From assembly GCF_021228235.1 (NCBI RefSeq), contig NZ_JAJQRG010000001.1, positions 496,001-560,000 of the forward strand: 64,000 nt of DNA. Direction: 5' to 3'. Positions 45,455 through 54,271 of the stretch are shown here, piece by piece. The notes below the pieces were generated by a model that made no database searches, was not told the DNA's origin, and was given only the letters and a program-made list of their open reading frames with translations. Position 1 is the stretch's first letter. Every line of letters starts with the position of its first letter. Position numbers and translations under genes: made by a program. Source of the stretch: Pseudophaeobacter flagellatus (GTDB lineage: Bacteria > Pseudomonadota > Alphaproteobacteria > Rhodobacterales > Rhodobacteraceae).

Positions 45455-45904
45455 CTATAAGATCTTGGTCATCAGCATGTACTGGTCGCGTGGCTCGAAA
45501 CGCGTGCGCTGGTACAGCTTGGTTGCCTCTTGGTTTTCCCGGTCGACCTCCAGATGCAGCGCCTTGACCCCGGCCGCGCCAAGGGTCTTGGGCAGTTCAA
45601 TCAGCACCTCGGTGGCCAGGCCGCGCCCGCGCACTGCAGGGCGGATGTAGATCTCATCGACAAATCCGTCCATGCCGCCAAATTCTACTGACCAGCCAAA
45701 GGTGACGACGATATAACCAATCGGCGCGCGGGTGGGGCCAATGATATAAACCGCCCCGTAGGGCATGCCCGCAAGCAAGGGCACGATGCCTGCCTCGCGT
45801 TGCGCAGGGCTGGTGTCCAGCCCGGCCTCGGCGTGAAAGGCGGCCACCATGGGTAAGAGCTTCTCTTGATCCTCGGGGCGGGCCAGATGCAGTGCGGCGC
45901 TCAT
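45455..45904 (-). CDS. GNAT-family N-acetyltransferase
   Basis: A 149-residue GNAT with the CoA-binding loop in VDEIYIRPAVRGRGLATEVL and a C-terminal LEVDRENQEATKLYQRTRFEPRDQYMLM. The ATG at 45904 overlaps the TGA of the nucleoside hydrolase gene (ATGA), so the two are translationally coupled. This suggests, but does not prove, a substrate related to nucleosides or their breakdown products. Confidence 0.88.
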   Translation of the reverse strand: MSAALHLARPEDQEKLLPMVAAFHAEAGLDTSPAQREAGIVPLLAGMPYGAVYIIGPTRAPIGYIVVTFGWSVEFGGMDGFVDEIYIRPAVRGRGLATEVLIELPKTLGAAGVKALHLEVDRENQEATKLYQRTRFEPRDQYMLMTKIL

Positions 45905-46851
45905 AGTCTGGCCAATCTTTGGGTGATCAGGGAAAAGAACCCTTCGGCATCGACATCTCCGATGAACAGCGCATTGGGGGGGCGATCCGTCACCCGCCAC
46001 CAATCGGCCACGGTCATGCCAAGGGTCAGATCTGACTGAGTTTCGATCTCGACATTGATCTGGCGGCCGCTGAATAGATCGGGCTGGATCAGATAGGCGA
46101 TCACGCAGGGGTCGTGCAGCGGGCCGCCTTCGGAGCCGTATTTTTCCATGTCGAAACGTTCAAAGAAGTCGAGCATTTCGGCGGCAAACTGGCCAACCCG
46201 ACTGTTCAGCGCAAGCAGTGCGTCGATGCGGGGGCGGGTGATCAGCGCCTTATGGGTGACATCCAGTGGCATCATGGTGACTTTTACGCCCGATTTCATC
46301 ACGATATCAGCGGCTTCCGGATCAACGTAGATGTTGAATTCCGCGGCGGGAGTAATGTTCCCCACCTCAAAATAGGCGCCGCCCATCAGCACGATTTCTT
46401 GCACCCTGCCTATGATATCGGGCGCTGCCTCAAAGGCTGCGGCGATATTGGTCAGCGGACCCAGCGGACACAGGGTTACCGTGCCTGCGGGTTCTTGGCG
46501 CAGGCTGTCGATGATGAAGTCAACGCCAGCCTGGGTCTGTAGTGGCATCTTGGGGTCAAACAGGTCAGGCCCATCCAGCCCGGTCTTGCCATGCACCGCT
46601 TCGGCGGTGACCAGCGGGCGCGACAGGGGGGCGTCACGGCCGGCAAAGACCTTGACCTCGGGGCGGCCAGCCACCTCGCAGATGATGCGGGCATTGGTCT
46701 GGGTGCGCGCCAGCGGCACATTACCGGCCACGCAGGTGATCCCCAGCAGATCCAGCTCCTCTGGGCTGGCCAGCGCCAGCAAGATGGCGATTGCATCATC
46801 CTGGCCCGGATCGGTGTCGATGATGATTTTGCGAGGCGATGTGCTGGTCAT
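45901..46851 (-). CDS. Inosine-uridine preferring nucleoside hydrolase
   Basis: A 316-residue hydrolase that splits the N-glycosidic bond of ribonucleosides for salvage. The calcium-binding signature IIDTDPGQDDA is complete near the N-terminus; LCPLGPLTNIA, VLMGGAYFEVGNITPAAEFNIYVDPEAA and HDPCVIAYL (with the catalytic-type His-Asp) follow. Length is normal. It is co-translated with the downstream GNAT. No transporter gene lies nearby. Confidence 0.94.
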   Translation of the reverse strand: MTSTSPRKIIIDTDPGQDDAIAILLALASPEELDLLGITCVAGNVPLARTQTNARIICEVAGRPEVKVFAGRDAPLSRPLVTAEAVHGKTGLDGPDLFDPKMPLQTQAGVDFIIDSLRQEPAGTVTLCPLGPLTNIAAAFEAAPDIIGRVQEIVLMGGAYFEVGNITPAAEFNIYVDPEAADIVMKSGVKVTMMPLDVTHKALITRPRIDALLALNSRVGQFAAEMLDFFERFDMEKYGSEGGPLHDPCVIAYLIQPDLFSGRQINVEIETQSDLTLGMTVADWWRVTDRPPNALFIGDVDAEGFFSLITQRLARL

Positions 46852-46943
46852 GAAGGCTTTGTCCTGAATTTCAAGCTATCAGCCTTGCAGCCTGGCTGGG
46901 GTTTGTCCAGTGCAGGGGTTGTCTCGCGGGATACGGGATTTAT

Positions 46944-47801
46944 TCAATCTCTTTCAGCGATTGCAGCGCGTTCATCACGTTTCACCTCATCCCAGAGCGC
47001 ATCCATTTCAGCCAGGTCACTATCGCCTGGGGTTTTGCCTTTGGTGGCCAGCTTGGCCTCGACGCCTTCAAAGCGGCGGATGAATTTGGCATTGGCTTTG
47101 CGCAGCGCTGCCTCGGGTTCGACGCCCAAGTGGCGGCCCAGATTGGCCATGACAAACATCAGATCGCCAAACTCTTCCTCGACCTCAACCTGGCTCAGCT
47201 CTGCGCGGGCTTCAGCCAGTTCGGCGCTTTCTTCGGCGATCTTGGCGATGACATCATCAATCACTGGCCAGTCAAAGCCCACACGCGCGGCGCGTTTTTG
47301 CAATTTATAGGCGCGCAGCAGCGCTGGCAGCCCTACTGCCACCCCGTCCAATGTGCCATCCTGCTGCTGTCCGGCGCGCTCGGCAGCCTTGATCGCCTCC
47401 CAGTCGGCAGTTTGCTGTTCGGGGCTTTTGTTGCGGTTTTCATCGCCAAAGACATGCGGATGGCGCGAGACCATTTTGTTGGACATGGTGGTGACCACAT
47501 CCTGAAAGCTGAAATGCCCGGCTTCGGCGGCCATCTGGGCGTGAAACACTGATTGGAATAACAGATCGCCCAGCTCTCCCTTTAGGTCATCCCAAGCCTG
47601 GCGCTCGATCGCATCGGCGACCTCATAGGCCTCTTCGATGGTATAGGGGGCAATGGATGCAAAATCTTGCTCGATATCCCAGGGACAGCCGTGATCGGGG
47701 TGGCGAAGGGCTTGCATGATCTCCAGAAGTCGTTCAATTCCAGCACTTTCGTTCTGGATCAGCGCGGGGTCATAGAGGGGGTGTAGCGGTGTGTCAGGCA
47801 T
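46944..47801 (-). CDS. mazG: Nucleoside triphosphate pyrophosphohydrolase MazG
   Basis: A 285-residue, two-domain MazG that hydrolyses NTPs and dNTPs to monophosphates, cleaning aberrant nucleotides. Both domains have the EExxE metal motif: CPWDIEQDFASIAPYTIEEAYEVADAIE with KGELGDLLFQSVFHAQMA, and DVIAKIAEESAELAEA with VEEEFGDLMFVMANLGRHL. I start at the ATG at 47801 (MPDTPLHPLYDPAL); the open frame beyond it runs antisense through the M20 gene. It is divergent from that gene. Confidence 0.95.
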   Translation of the reverse strand: MPDTPLHPLYDPALIQNESAGIERLLEIMQALRHPDHGCPWDIEQDFASIAPYTIEEAYEVADAIERQAWDDLKGELGDLLFQSVFHAQMAAEAGHFSFQDVVTTMSNKMVSRHPHVFGDENRNKSPEQQTADWEAIKAAERAGQQQDGTLDGVAVGLPALLRAYKLQKRAARVGFDWPVIDDVIAKIAEESAELAEARAELSQVEVEEEFGDLMFVMANLGRHLGVEPEAALRKANAKFIRRFEGVEAKLATKGKTPGDSDLAEMDALWDEVKRDERAAIAERD

Positions 47802-47825
47802 TGCGGCGGCTCTTGTTCCAGTGTC

Positions 47826-47835
47826 TGATGCATCA
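47826..47835. promoter_or_regulatory. Perfect TGATGCATCA palindrome between mazG and the M20 gene
   Basis: A 10-bp perfect palindrome in the 63-base gap between two divergent genes, 30 bases before the M20 gene start. The form would suit a GntR-type operator. Short palindromes can arise by chance. Confidence 0.3.
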
Positions 47836-47864
47836 ATCCCGAGTCTTACACAGGAGTCCACCCC

Positions 47865-49028
47865 ATGCCGGTTGTGAACCGCATTGCTGATTACGCGACA
47901 GAGATGAAGACATGGCGCCAGCATCTGCACCAGATCCCCGAACTGGCGCTGGATTTGCCCAAAACCGCGGCCTATGTGGCCGAACGCCTGCGCGAGATCG
48001 GCGTGGACGAGCTGCACGAGGGCATTGCGACCTCGGGCATGGTGGCCATCATCAACGGCCAAGGGGGGGGCGGTACCATCGGCCTGCGTGCGGATATGGA
48101 TGCGCTGCCGATCCCGGAAGAAACCGGCGTAGACTACGTTTCGCAGCATGCAGGAAACATGCATGCCTGTGGTCATGACGGCCATACCACCATGCTGCTG
48201 GGGGCGGCGAAGTACCTGGCCGAGACGCGCAATTTCTCTGGCCGGGTGGCACTGATCTTCCAGCCCGCCGAAGAGGCCATCGGTGGCGCCCGCATCATGG
48301 TGGAAGAGGGCATCATGGAGCGGTTCGACATTCAGGAGGTCTATGCGCTGCACAACGCGCCCGGCCTGCCTGCTGGCACCTTTTTGACCGCGCCCGGCGC
48401 GCTGATGGCGGCTGTTGATACGTTTCATATCAATATCCAGGGGGTGGGCGGTCATGGGGCGATGCCGCATGAAACCCGTGATCCTGTGATGGCGGCCTGT
48501 GGTATTGCCCAGGCGATTCAGACCATTATCAGCCGCAATCATCACACATTGGAAGACCTGGTGGTTTCGGTCACGCAGATCCACACGGGCACGGTGGACA
48601 ATGTGATCCCTGATACCGCCTATATCAATGGCACGGTGCGGACCTTTAACCCCGAGGTGCAGAAAATGGTGATGCGCCGGATGGAGGAAATCGTGGCAGG
48701 CCAGGCCGCCAGCTATGGTGTCACCGCCGCACTGGACTATGAGCTTGGCTATCCTGCGACCATCAACAATGCCGAGAAGGCCGCCTTTGCCGTTGGCGTG
48801 GCGGCCGAGATTTCAGGCACCGAAAACGTCGAACCAGACGGCGAGCGTGAAATGGGCGCCGAAGATTTCTCTTACATGCTGAAGGCACGTCCCGGCGCCT
48901 ATCTGTTCCTTGGGCAGGGCGACAGCGCCGGACTGCACCACCCCAAATATAATTTCAACGATGACATCGCGCCGGTGGGGGCCTCCTTCTTTGCCCGGCT
49001 GGTGGAACGGGCGCTGCCATTGCGCTGA
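47865..49028 (+). CDS. M20-family amidohydrolase (hippurate hydrolase-like)
   Basis: A 387-residue zinc or manganese amidohydrolase. The metal site is visible as IGLRADMDALPIPEE, NMHACGHDGHTTMLLG (Cys-Gly-His-Asp-Gly-His), QPAEEAIGGA and the terminal GLHHPKYNFND. A dimerisation domain sits in the middle (AAVDTFHINIQGVGGHGAMP). Members release acyl groups from N-acyl amino acids (hippurate hydrolase, IAA-amino acid hydrolase). A CAGGAG box precedes the ATG. Two ureohydrolase genes follow on the same strand, so a link to nitrogen-rich amide breakdown is possible. Confidence 0.93.
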   Translation: MPVVNRIADYATEMKTWRQHLHQIPELALDLPKTAAYVAERLREIGVDELHEGIATSGMVAIINGQGGGGTIGLRADMDALPIPEETGVDYVSQHAGNMHACGHDGHTTMLLGAAKYLAETRNFSGRVALIFQPAEEAIGGARIMVEEGIMERFDIQEVYALHNAPGLPAGTFLTAPGALMAAVDTFHINIQGVGGHGAMPHETRDPVMAACGIAQAIQTIISRNHHTLEDLVVSVTQIHTGTVDNVIPDTAYINGTVRTFNPEVQKMVMRRMEEIVAGQAASYGVTAALDYELGYPATINNAEKAAFAVGVAAEISGTENVEPDGEREMGAEDFSYMLKARPGAYLFLGQGDSAGLHHPKYNFNDDIAPVGASFFARLVERALPLR

Positions 49029-49047
49029 TCTACGGAAACAGGTGACA

Positions 49048-49076
49048 GGGGCGGAAAAAGCAGCTATTTCCGCCCC
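49048..49076 (+). terminator. Hairpin after the M20 gene
   Basis: GGGGCGGAAA and TTTCCGCCCC form a perfect 10-bp stem with a nine-base loop, 20 bases past the M20 stop. There is no clear T-run after it, so termination may be partial and read-through into speB is possible. Confidence 0.55.
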
Positions 49077-49079
49077 CGT

Positions 49080-49093
49080 AATATGATCAAATT
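49080..49093. repeat. AT-rich TGATCA-centred word, copy 2 (reverse complement)
   Basis: AATATGATCAAATT is the exact reverse complement of the word at 44961-44974. It lies 88 bases before the speB start, just after the hairpin of the M20 gene. Confidence 0.5.
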
Positions 49094-49180
49094 GTGCCTG
49101 CCTTTGGGGATCACTCCAGCATCGTGCCTGGTTTCGCACGGGTTTGACGCCGGGCAGGCGGCTGCAAGAGGGATAGACCC

Positions 49181-50149
49181 ATGGCACTGGAAGACGCAAA
49201 AACGCAGGTGGATCAGGCATTCACACGCGATGATCTCAAGGGGCTCAGCTTTGAGAACAGTTTTGGCGGGGCGCTGTCATTTCTGCGCCGCAGTTATACC
49301 AAAGACCTGACGCATGCTGATATTGCCATTACCGGTGTGCCCTTTGATCAGGCGGTGACCAATCGCCCCGGCACCCGTCTTGGCCCGCGCGCTATCCGCG
49401 AGGCTTCTAGCCTGCAACCTTTTGATCCGCCCTATGGCTGGGGCTATGACCCGCTAAGCGAGCTGGCGATTGCCGATTATGGCGATATGGCCTTTGACTA
49501 TGCAAATGTCGCGGCCTTCCCCGATGCGCTACGTGACCATATTCGCGGCATTCTGGCCACCGATACCGCCTCGGTGACGCTGGGGGGCGATCACTATATC
49601 AGCTTTCCGATCCTGCAGGCCTATGCCGAAAAATACGGCCCACTGTCATTAGTGCAGTTTGATGCCCATCCCGATACCTGGCCGGATGATGATTTCGACC
49701 GCGTCGACCACGGCACCATGTTCTACAAGGCGGTGAAATCGGGCATTGTCGATCCGGCCACCTCGGTGCAGGTGGGTATTCGCACCACGGTCGAGGATAC
49801 GCTGGGGGTCAATATCATTGATGCGCCCACCGTGCACGAAATTGGCCCGGTTGAGACCGCAGCCCGGATCAAGGCGATCGTGGGGGACAAGCCGACCTAT
49901 CTGAGCTTTGACATCGACGGGCTGGACCCGGCCTATGCCCCTGGCACCGGCACCCCTGTTTGGGGCGGGCTGACCTCGGCACAGGCTGCCCGCATCTTGC
50001 GCGAGATCGCAGGGATCAATATCAAGGGCGGCGACGTGGTGGAGGTTTCGCCTCTATTTGATACCACAGGGGCGACCGCAGTGGCTGGGGCGCATGTGGC
50101 AATGGAAATTATCTGCCTTCTGGGCTGGAATATGAGAGAAAATGGCTGA
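49181..50149 (+). CDS. speB: Agmatinase (ureohydrolase family)
   Basis: A 322-residue binuclear manganese ureohydrolase. All metal ligands are visible: GGDHYISFP (His), VQFDAHPDTW (Asp, His, Asp) and SFDIDGLDP (two Asp). The context FDRVDHGTMFYKAVKSGIVDP and GTGTPVWGGLTS is closest to SpeB, which splits agmatine into putrescine and urea. Its last eight bases overlap the next ureohydrolase gene, so the pair is made together. A guanidino-acid substrate cannot be ruled out. Confidence 0.88.
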   Translation: MALEDAKTQVDQAFTRDDLKGLSFENSFGGALSFLRRSYTKDLTHADIAITGVPFDQAVTNRPGTRLGPRAIREASSLQPFDPPYGWGYDPLSELAIADYGDMAFDYANVAAFPDALRDHIRGILATDTASVTLGGDHYISFPILQAYAEKYGPLSLVQFDAHPDTWPDDDFDRVDHGTMFYKAVKSGIVDPATSVQVGIRTTVEDTLGVNIIDAPTVHEIGPVETAARIKAIVGDKPTYLSFDIDGLDPAYAPGTGTPVWGGLTSAQAARILREIAGINIKGGDVVEVSPLFDTTGATAVAGAHVAMEIICLLGWNMRENG

Positions 50150-51089
50150 GTTTAATCAACCGATTAGTGGCAATGATCTGGCGCGGTTTTCCGGGCCAAA
50201 CACCTTTATGCGGCTGCCGCAGGCAACCTCGCTTGATGGCCTGGATGTGGCCTTTCTGGGGGTGCCGATCGATATTGGCACTTCCTGGCGTTCTGGCACC
50301 CGTTTTGGCCCGAAACAGATCCGCGCTGAGAGCGCCATGCTGCGCCCTTATAACATGGCGACAGGGGCGGCACCTTTTGACAGCCTGAATGCCGGGGATA
50401 TCGGCGATCTGGCGATCAATACCTTTTCGCTGAAAGAATCGCTGCGCATCATCGAAGATAGCTACAATGCCATCTTGGCGGGCGGCGTGATCCCGATGGC
50501 AATGGGCGGGGATCATTCGATCACCCTGCCTATCCTGCGGGCGATTGCGGCCAAATACGGCCCCGTTGCCTTGGTGCATGTCGATGCCCATGCGGATGTG
50601 AATGACGATATGTTTGGTGAGCGAGAAACCCATGGCACCGTGTTTCGCCGCGCCTATGAAGAGGGGCTGATCGTCGCCGACAAGACCTATCAAATCGGCA
50701 TTCGCGGCACCGGCTACGGCGCCGATGACTTCACCGAAGCGCAGGGCTGGGGTTTTCAGCACTTCCCCGCGCAAGAGCTGTGGGGGCGGCAACTGCACAA
50801 TATGGGCGCGGAAATTCGCCGCGATATCGGCAATCGCCCGGTTTATATCTCTTATGATATCGACAGCCTGGATCCGGCCTATGCGCCCGGCACCGGCACG
50901 CCAGAGATAGGCGGGCTGACCACGCCCCAGGCGCTTGAACTGATCCGCGCCATGAAGGGGCTGAACATTGTCGGCTGCGACCTCGTCGAGGTCTCGCCGC
51001 CCTATGATCCCTCAGGGAATACCGCCCTGACTGCGGCGAATTTGCTCTATGAGATGATGTGCGTTCTTCCTGGTGTGAAATCACGCTAA
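50142..51089 (+). CDS. Guanidinobutyrase/guanidinopropionase-like ureohydrolase
   Basis: A 315-residue ureohydrolase with ligands in GGDHSIT, VHVDAHADVNDDMFGE and SYDIDSLDP. The stretch VDAHADVNDDMFGE with THGTVFRRAYEEGL, IRGTGYGADDF and GTGTPEIGGLTT, then LVEVSPPYDPSGNTAL, is what I recall of Pseudomonas GbuA/GpuA, which cleave 4-guanidinobutyrate or 3-guanidinopropionate. It differs clearly from the overlapping speB, so this is an old pair of paralogues, not a recent duplication. Substrate is inferred by resemblance. Confidence 0.88.
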   Translation: MAEFNQPISGNDLARFSGPNTFMRLPQATSLDGLDVAFLGVPIDIGTSWRSGTRFGPKQIRAESAMLRPYNMATGAAPFDSLNAGDIGDLAINTFSLKESLRIIEDSYNAILAGGVIPMAMGGDHSITLPILRAIAAKYGPVALVHVDAHADVNDDMFGERETHGTVFRRAYEEGLIVADKTYQIGIRGTGYGADDFTEAQGWGFQHFPAQELWGRQLHNMGAEIRRDIGNRPVYISYDIDSLDPAYAPGTGTPEIGGLTTPQALELIRAMKGLNIVGCDLVEVSPPYDPSGNTALTAANLLYEMMCVLPGVKSR

Positions 51090-51146
51090 GCTGCTGCGCA
51101 TGGCCCATCCATTGGGGGGCACATCAGGCAAGAGGGCGGGGCTGCG

Positions 51147-51569
51147 ATGGGTAGGATCATGATACTGGCTTGGGTGTTGCTGGCCGCAGCCGTGGTGATT
51201 GTGGGCTTTATCAGGCTGGCCCCGGTTGATCCTTTTGATTGGAACACCCAGCCAGAACTGACCGAAGACAAGGAGTTTCGCGGCGGCGTGTTTCGGGTGG
51301 TGCGTACGGGGCCGGATGGGCTGCGCCAGTTTGATCGCATTGCCTCGGGCGCGGCGCGCACCAATCTGCTGTCCGGATCGGTCGAGGACGGTCAGGCGAC
51401 CTATGTGACCCGTACCAAGGTCATCGGCTTTCCCGACTATACCACGGCGCGCCAGGACGGCGATCTGCTCAAGGTTTATGCACGACTGCGGTTTGGCCGT
51501 TCTGATCTTGGCGTCAACAAGGCGCGGATTGACGCCTGGCTGTCCTTGATGCCCAAGCTTGCAGATTAG
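51147..51569 (+). CDS. DUF1499 protein with N-terminal membrane anchor
   Basis: A 140-residue protein: one N-terminal hydrophobic helix (ILAWVLLAAAVVIVGFI), then a periplasmic DUF1499 domain with RVVRTGPDGLRQFDRIASGAARTNLLSGSVEDG and YVTRTKVIGFPDYTTARQDGDLLKVYARLRFGRSDLGVN. The family is widespread and unassigned. An alternative ATG at 51159 has its own AGGA box. It follows the ureohydrolase pair after 57 bases and may be read-through transcribed with it. Confidence 0.85.
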   Translation: MGRIMILAWVLLAAAVVIVGFIRLAPVDPFDWNTQPELTEDKEFRGGVFRVVRTGPDGLRQFDRIASGAARTNLLSGSVEDGQATYVTRTKVIGFPDYTTARQDGDLLKVYARLRFGRSDLGVNKARIDAWLSLMPKLAD

Positions 51570-51588
51570 AGACTGTCGCGTTCATTTG

Positions 51589-51602
51589 CAGTCACGTGAC
51601 TG
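51589..51602. promoter_or_regulatory. Perfect 14-bp palindrome CAGTCACGTGACTG
   Basis: A loopless perfect palindrome 20 bases after the DUF1499 stop, in the 194-base gap between two convergent genes. In the transcript it could not fold without opening its centre, so protein binding is more natural than termination. No other strong structure is seen in this gap. Confidence 0.4.
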
Positions 51603-51763
51603 GTTCCACGCATTTGATTTCGCGTGTTTTAGCTGCTCATGATTGGTGGCACTTTTGCGCAACATGTTCTGGTCGGCTGCTAGCTGGGGTTGGTGGGGCG
51701 TGTATCCAGGTGGTTTCAGCCTGTTCGCAGGGCGCGCGCCGCCTGGTTGCCGCAGCAGCTGTG

Positions 51764-52078
51764 CTACAGGGCAGGCAGGGCCCCGTCTGGTGCAGTGTGC
51801 TGCAGCGCGGTTTTGCGCGCAGGATTCGACAGGCTCGCCGAGAGACAATTTGTCTGCACTTCCCGCCACATCGGCACATTCAGCGACATCTGACACTGGG
51901 CCATGAACTGGCGCCCATCGACGTTCAGGCAGCGCAGTTCGCCCAGCTCCACCCGGGCGCCGCTTTTGTCGGTACAGTAGCAATCAATCACCGTGCCCCC
52001 TGGCCCCTGAACATCCGCTAGCGCGGGGAGGGCAAGGTAGGTGAACAGGAATGCGATAAGGGCACTGGCATGTTGCAT
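51764..52078 (-). CDS. Small secreted Cys-containing protein, 104 aa
   Basis: A signal peptide ([21 protein letters not shown], cleavage after ALA) precedes a mature protein of about 83 residues. It has five cysteines: a CYC pair, then Cys in ELRCLNV, MAQCQM and QTNCLS, so two disulfides and one free thiol are possible. No lipobox. I recognise no family. It is divergent from prfA across 73 bases and convergent with the DUF1499 gene. Confidence 0.75.
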   Translation of the reverse strand: MQHASALIAFLFTYLALPALADVQGPGGTVIDCYCTDKSGARVELGELRCLNVDGRQFMAQCQMSLNVPMWREVQTNCLSASLSNPARKTALQHTAPDGALPAL

Positions 52079-52151
52079 GCGGCTAGCATATCACAGAAGA
52101 GACCTTTATGCCAAAGCGGCAGGACGATACCCCAAAGAGGATGAGGCACGG

Positions 52152-53207
52152 ATGATCCCCGAAGAGCGGCTAGAGCAGATCCTGCAACGGTTTCAGTATC
52201 TTGAAGCCGTGATGGCAGAGGGGGCAAGTGGCGCCGAGATCGCCAACTTGGCGCGGGAATATTCCGAGATCAAGCCGGTGGCCGAACAGATCACCGCCTA
52301 TCGCCAGTTGCTGACTGATCTGGACGACGCCAAGGCAATGCTGGCAGATCCGGATATGAAGGAATTGGCGGAAGAAGAAATTCCCAGCCTGCAGGCGGCC
52401 CTGCCAGAGGCTGAGCAGGCGCTGCAACTGGCGCTGTTGCCCAAGGATGAAGCCGATACCCGTCCGGCCATGCTGGAAATTCGCCCCGGTACGGGTGGCG
52501 ATGAGGCGGCCCTGTTTGCCGGTGATTTGCTGCGGATGTACCAGCGCTACGCCGAAGCGCGCGGCTGGAAGTTTGACATCATCGAAGAACAGGTCACCGA
52601 ACTGGGCGGCATCAAGGAAGTGGTGGCCCATATCAAAGGCGAAAACGTTTTTGCCCGGATGAAATACGAAAGCGGCGTTCATCGGGTGCAGCGGGTGCCC
52701 GTCACTGAAAGCGGTGGCCGGATTCACACCTCGGCGGCCACCGTGGCGGTGCTGCCCGAAGCCCAGGAGGTCGATGTGATGATCGATCCGGGCGACATTC
52801 GTATTGATACCATGCGCGCCTCTGGCTCGGGTGGGCAGCACGTCAACACCACCGATTCTGCGGTGCGTATCACCCATATTCCCACCGGCGTTATGGTGGT
52901 GAGCGCCGAGAAATCGCAGCACCGAAACCGCGAGATTGCGATGCAGGTTCTGCGCGCCCGGCTTTATGATCTGGAGCGCCAGCGCATTGATGGCGAACGG
53001 TCTGCCGATCGCGCCAGCCAGGTCGGCTCGGGCGATCGATCAGAACGGATCCGCACCTATAACTTTCCTCAAGGGCGGATGTCTGACCACCGGATCAACC
53101 TTACCCTTTATAAGCTGGACCAAATCCTTCAGGGGGATTTGGATGAAATTATCGATGCGCTGACGGCAGACAATCAGGCGCGGCTCTTGGCTGAGATGGG
53201 GCAGTGA
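52152..53207 (+). CDS. prfA: Peptide chain release factor 1
   Basis: A 351-residue release factor that ends translation at UAA and UAG. The codon-recognition tripeptide appears as PVT at residues 183-185 (PAT in E. coli) and the catalytic GGQ at 227-229 in [17 protein letters not shown]. The ATG at 52152 has GAGG nearby; the open frame beyond it is unlike the family. The stop overlaps the prmC start, a common pairing because PrmC methylates the GGQ glutamine. Confidence 0.96.
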   Translation: MIPEERLEQILQRFQYLEAVMAEGASGAEIANLAREYSEIKPVAEQITAYRQLLTDLDDAKAMLADPDMKELAEEEIPSLQAALPEAEQALQLALLPKDEADTRPAMLEIRPGTGGDEAALFAGDLLRMYQRYAEARGWKFDIIEEQVTELGGIKEVVAHIKGENVFARMKYESGVHRVQRVPVTESGGRIHTSAATVAVLPEAQEVDVMIDPGDIRIDTMRASGSGGQHVNTTDSAVRITHIPTGVMVVSAEKSQHRNREIAMQVLRARLYDLERQRIDGERSADRASQVGSGDRSERIRTYNFPQGRMSDHRINLTLYKLDQILQGDLDEIIDALTADNQARLLAEMGQ

Positions 53208-54046
53208 TGGCAGGCACGGCTGCCCAGGCCATGGCCGCCGCTGCGGCGCGGTTGCGGGCCGCAGGAGTGGAGGATCCGGCACGCGATGCCCGTATTCTGC
53301 TGGCGCATGCCGCCCGCATAGAGGCCAGCCGCGTCACCCTGATCGCGCCAGAAGAGCTTGCCCCTGAAGTGGCCGACCGCTACGAGCAACTGATAGCCCT
53401 GCGTGCGGTCCGGGTGCCGGTGTCGCATCTGATTGGCGAGCGTGAATTTTATGGCCGCCGTTTCAAAGTTTCCAAAGATGTGCTGGATCCGCGCCCGGAA
53501 ACTGAAACCCTGATTGAGGTGGCCCTGGCTCAGCCGTTTGAGCGGGTGCTGGATCTTGGCCTTGGCTCGGGCTGCATTCTGGTGACGCTGCTGGCGGAAA
53601 ACCCGCGCGCATCGGGGCTGGGGGTGGATCTGAGCGAGGCCGCCTGTCTGCAAGCCAGCGCCAATGCGGTGCTGCACCGGGTGGAGGCCCGCATTGATAT
53701 CCAGCAATCGGATTGGTTTGCCAATGTCAGCGGCGAATTTGATCTGATCACCGCTAATCCTCCCTATATTGCCCTGGATGAAATGGCAGGCCTGTCGCCC
53801 GAGGTGCGCGGTCATGAGCCCGATATGGCGTTGACCGATGGCGGCGATGGTTTGGGCGCCTATCGCGCAATTGCCGCCAAGGTGATGATGCATCTGCGTC
53901 CTGGCGGGCGGGTCTGCCTTGAAATTGGCCCCACCCAAGGGCAGGCGGTGGCAAAAATGCTGCAAGAGGCAGGCCTAGTCGATCTGCGCATTCTCCCGGA
54001 TCTGGATGGGCGTGACCGCGTTGTTACCGCCCAAAGGCCGACCTAA
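53207..54046 (+). CDS. prmC: Peptide chain release factor N5-glutamine methyltransferase
   Basis: A 279-residue SAM-dependent enzyme that methylates the GGQ glutamine of release factors. The N-terminal helical bundle precedes the methyltransferase domain with VLDLGLGSGCILVTLL and the substrate-binding NPPY at residues 184-187. The ATG overlaps the prfA stop (TGATG), so synthesis of enzyme and substrate is coupled; an earlier in-frame GTG at 53204 is possible. Confidence 0.96.
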   Translation: MAGTAAQAMAAAAARLRAAGVEDPARDARILLAHAARIEASRVTLIAPEELAPEVADRYEQLIALRAVRVPVSHLIGEREFYGRRFKVSKDVLDPRPETETLIEVALAQPFERVLDLGLGSGCILVTLLAENPRASGLGVDLSEAACLQASANAVLHRVEARIDIQQSDWFANVSGEFDLITANPPYIALDEMAGLSPEVRGHEPDMALTDGGDGLGAYRAIAAKVMMHLRPGGRVCLEIGPTQGQAVAKMLQEAGLVDLRILPDLDGRDRVVTAQRPT

Positions 54047-54271
54047 AGTGGCATTTTGTCGCGAAAATTTCTATTTTTGAAAGAAAATGTAGGAAATATG
54101 AGGTGCGCCCCTTGTCTGGGGCGGTAGAAAGTGGTTACTCAAAGTGTCGCTCAATAACGGCGAGGTTACTCTACCTCCCAGCGACACCAAGCCCAAAATA
54201 GTCGATCATCCGGCGCCGGGATGCGCTGCATTGGATCCATGACACATGAAATTAAGGCTGACGTTAGGCAT

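Noticed and set aside
47802-48584. N-terminal extension of MazG
   Set aside because: It runs antisense through the M20 amidohydrolase gene and is His/Arg-rich without a domain. MazG has normal length from 47801.
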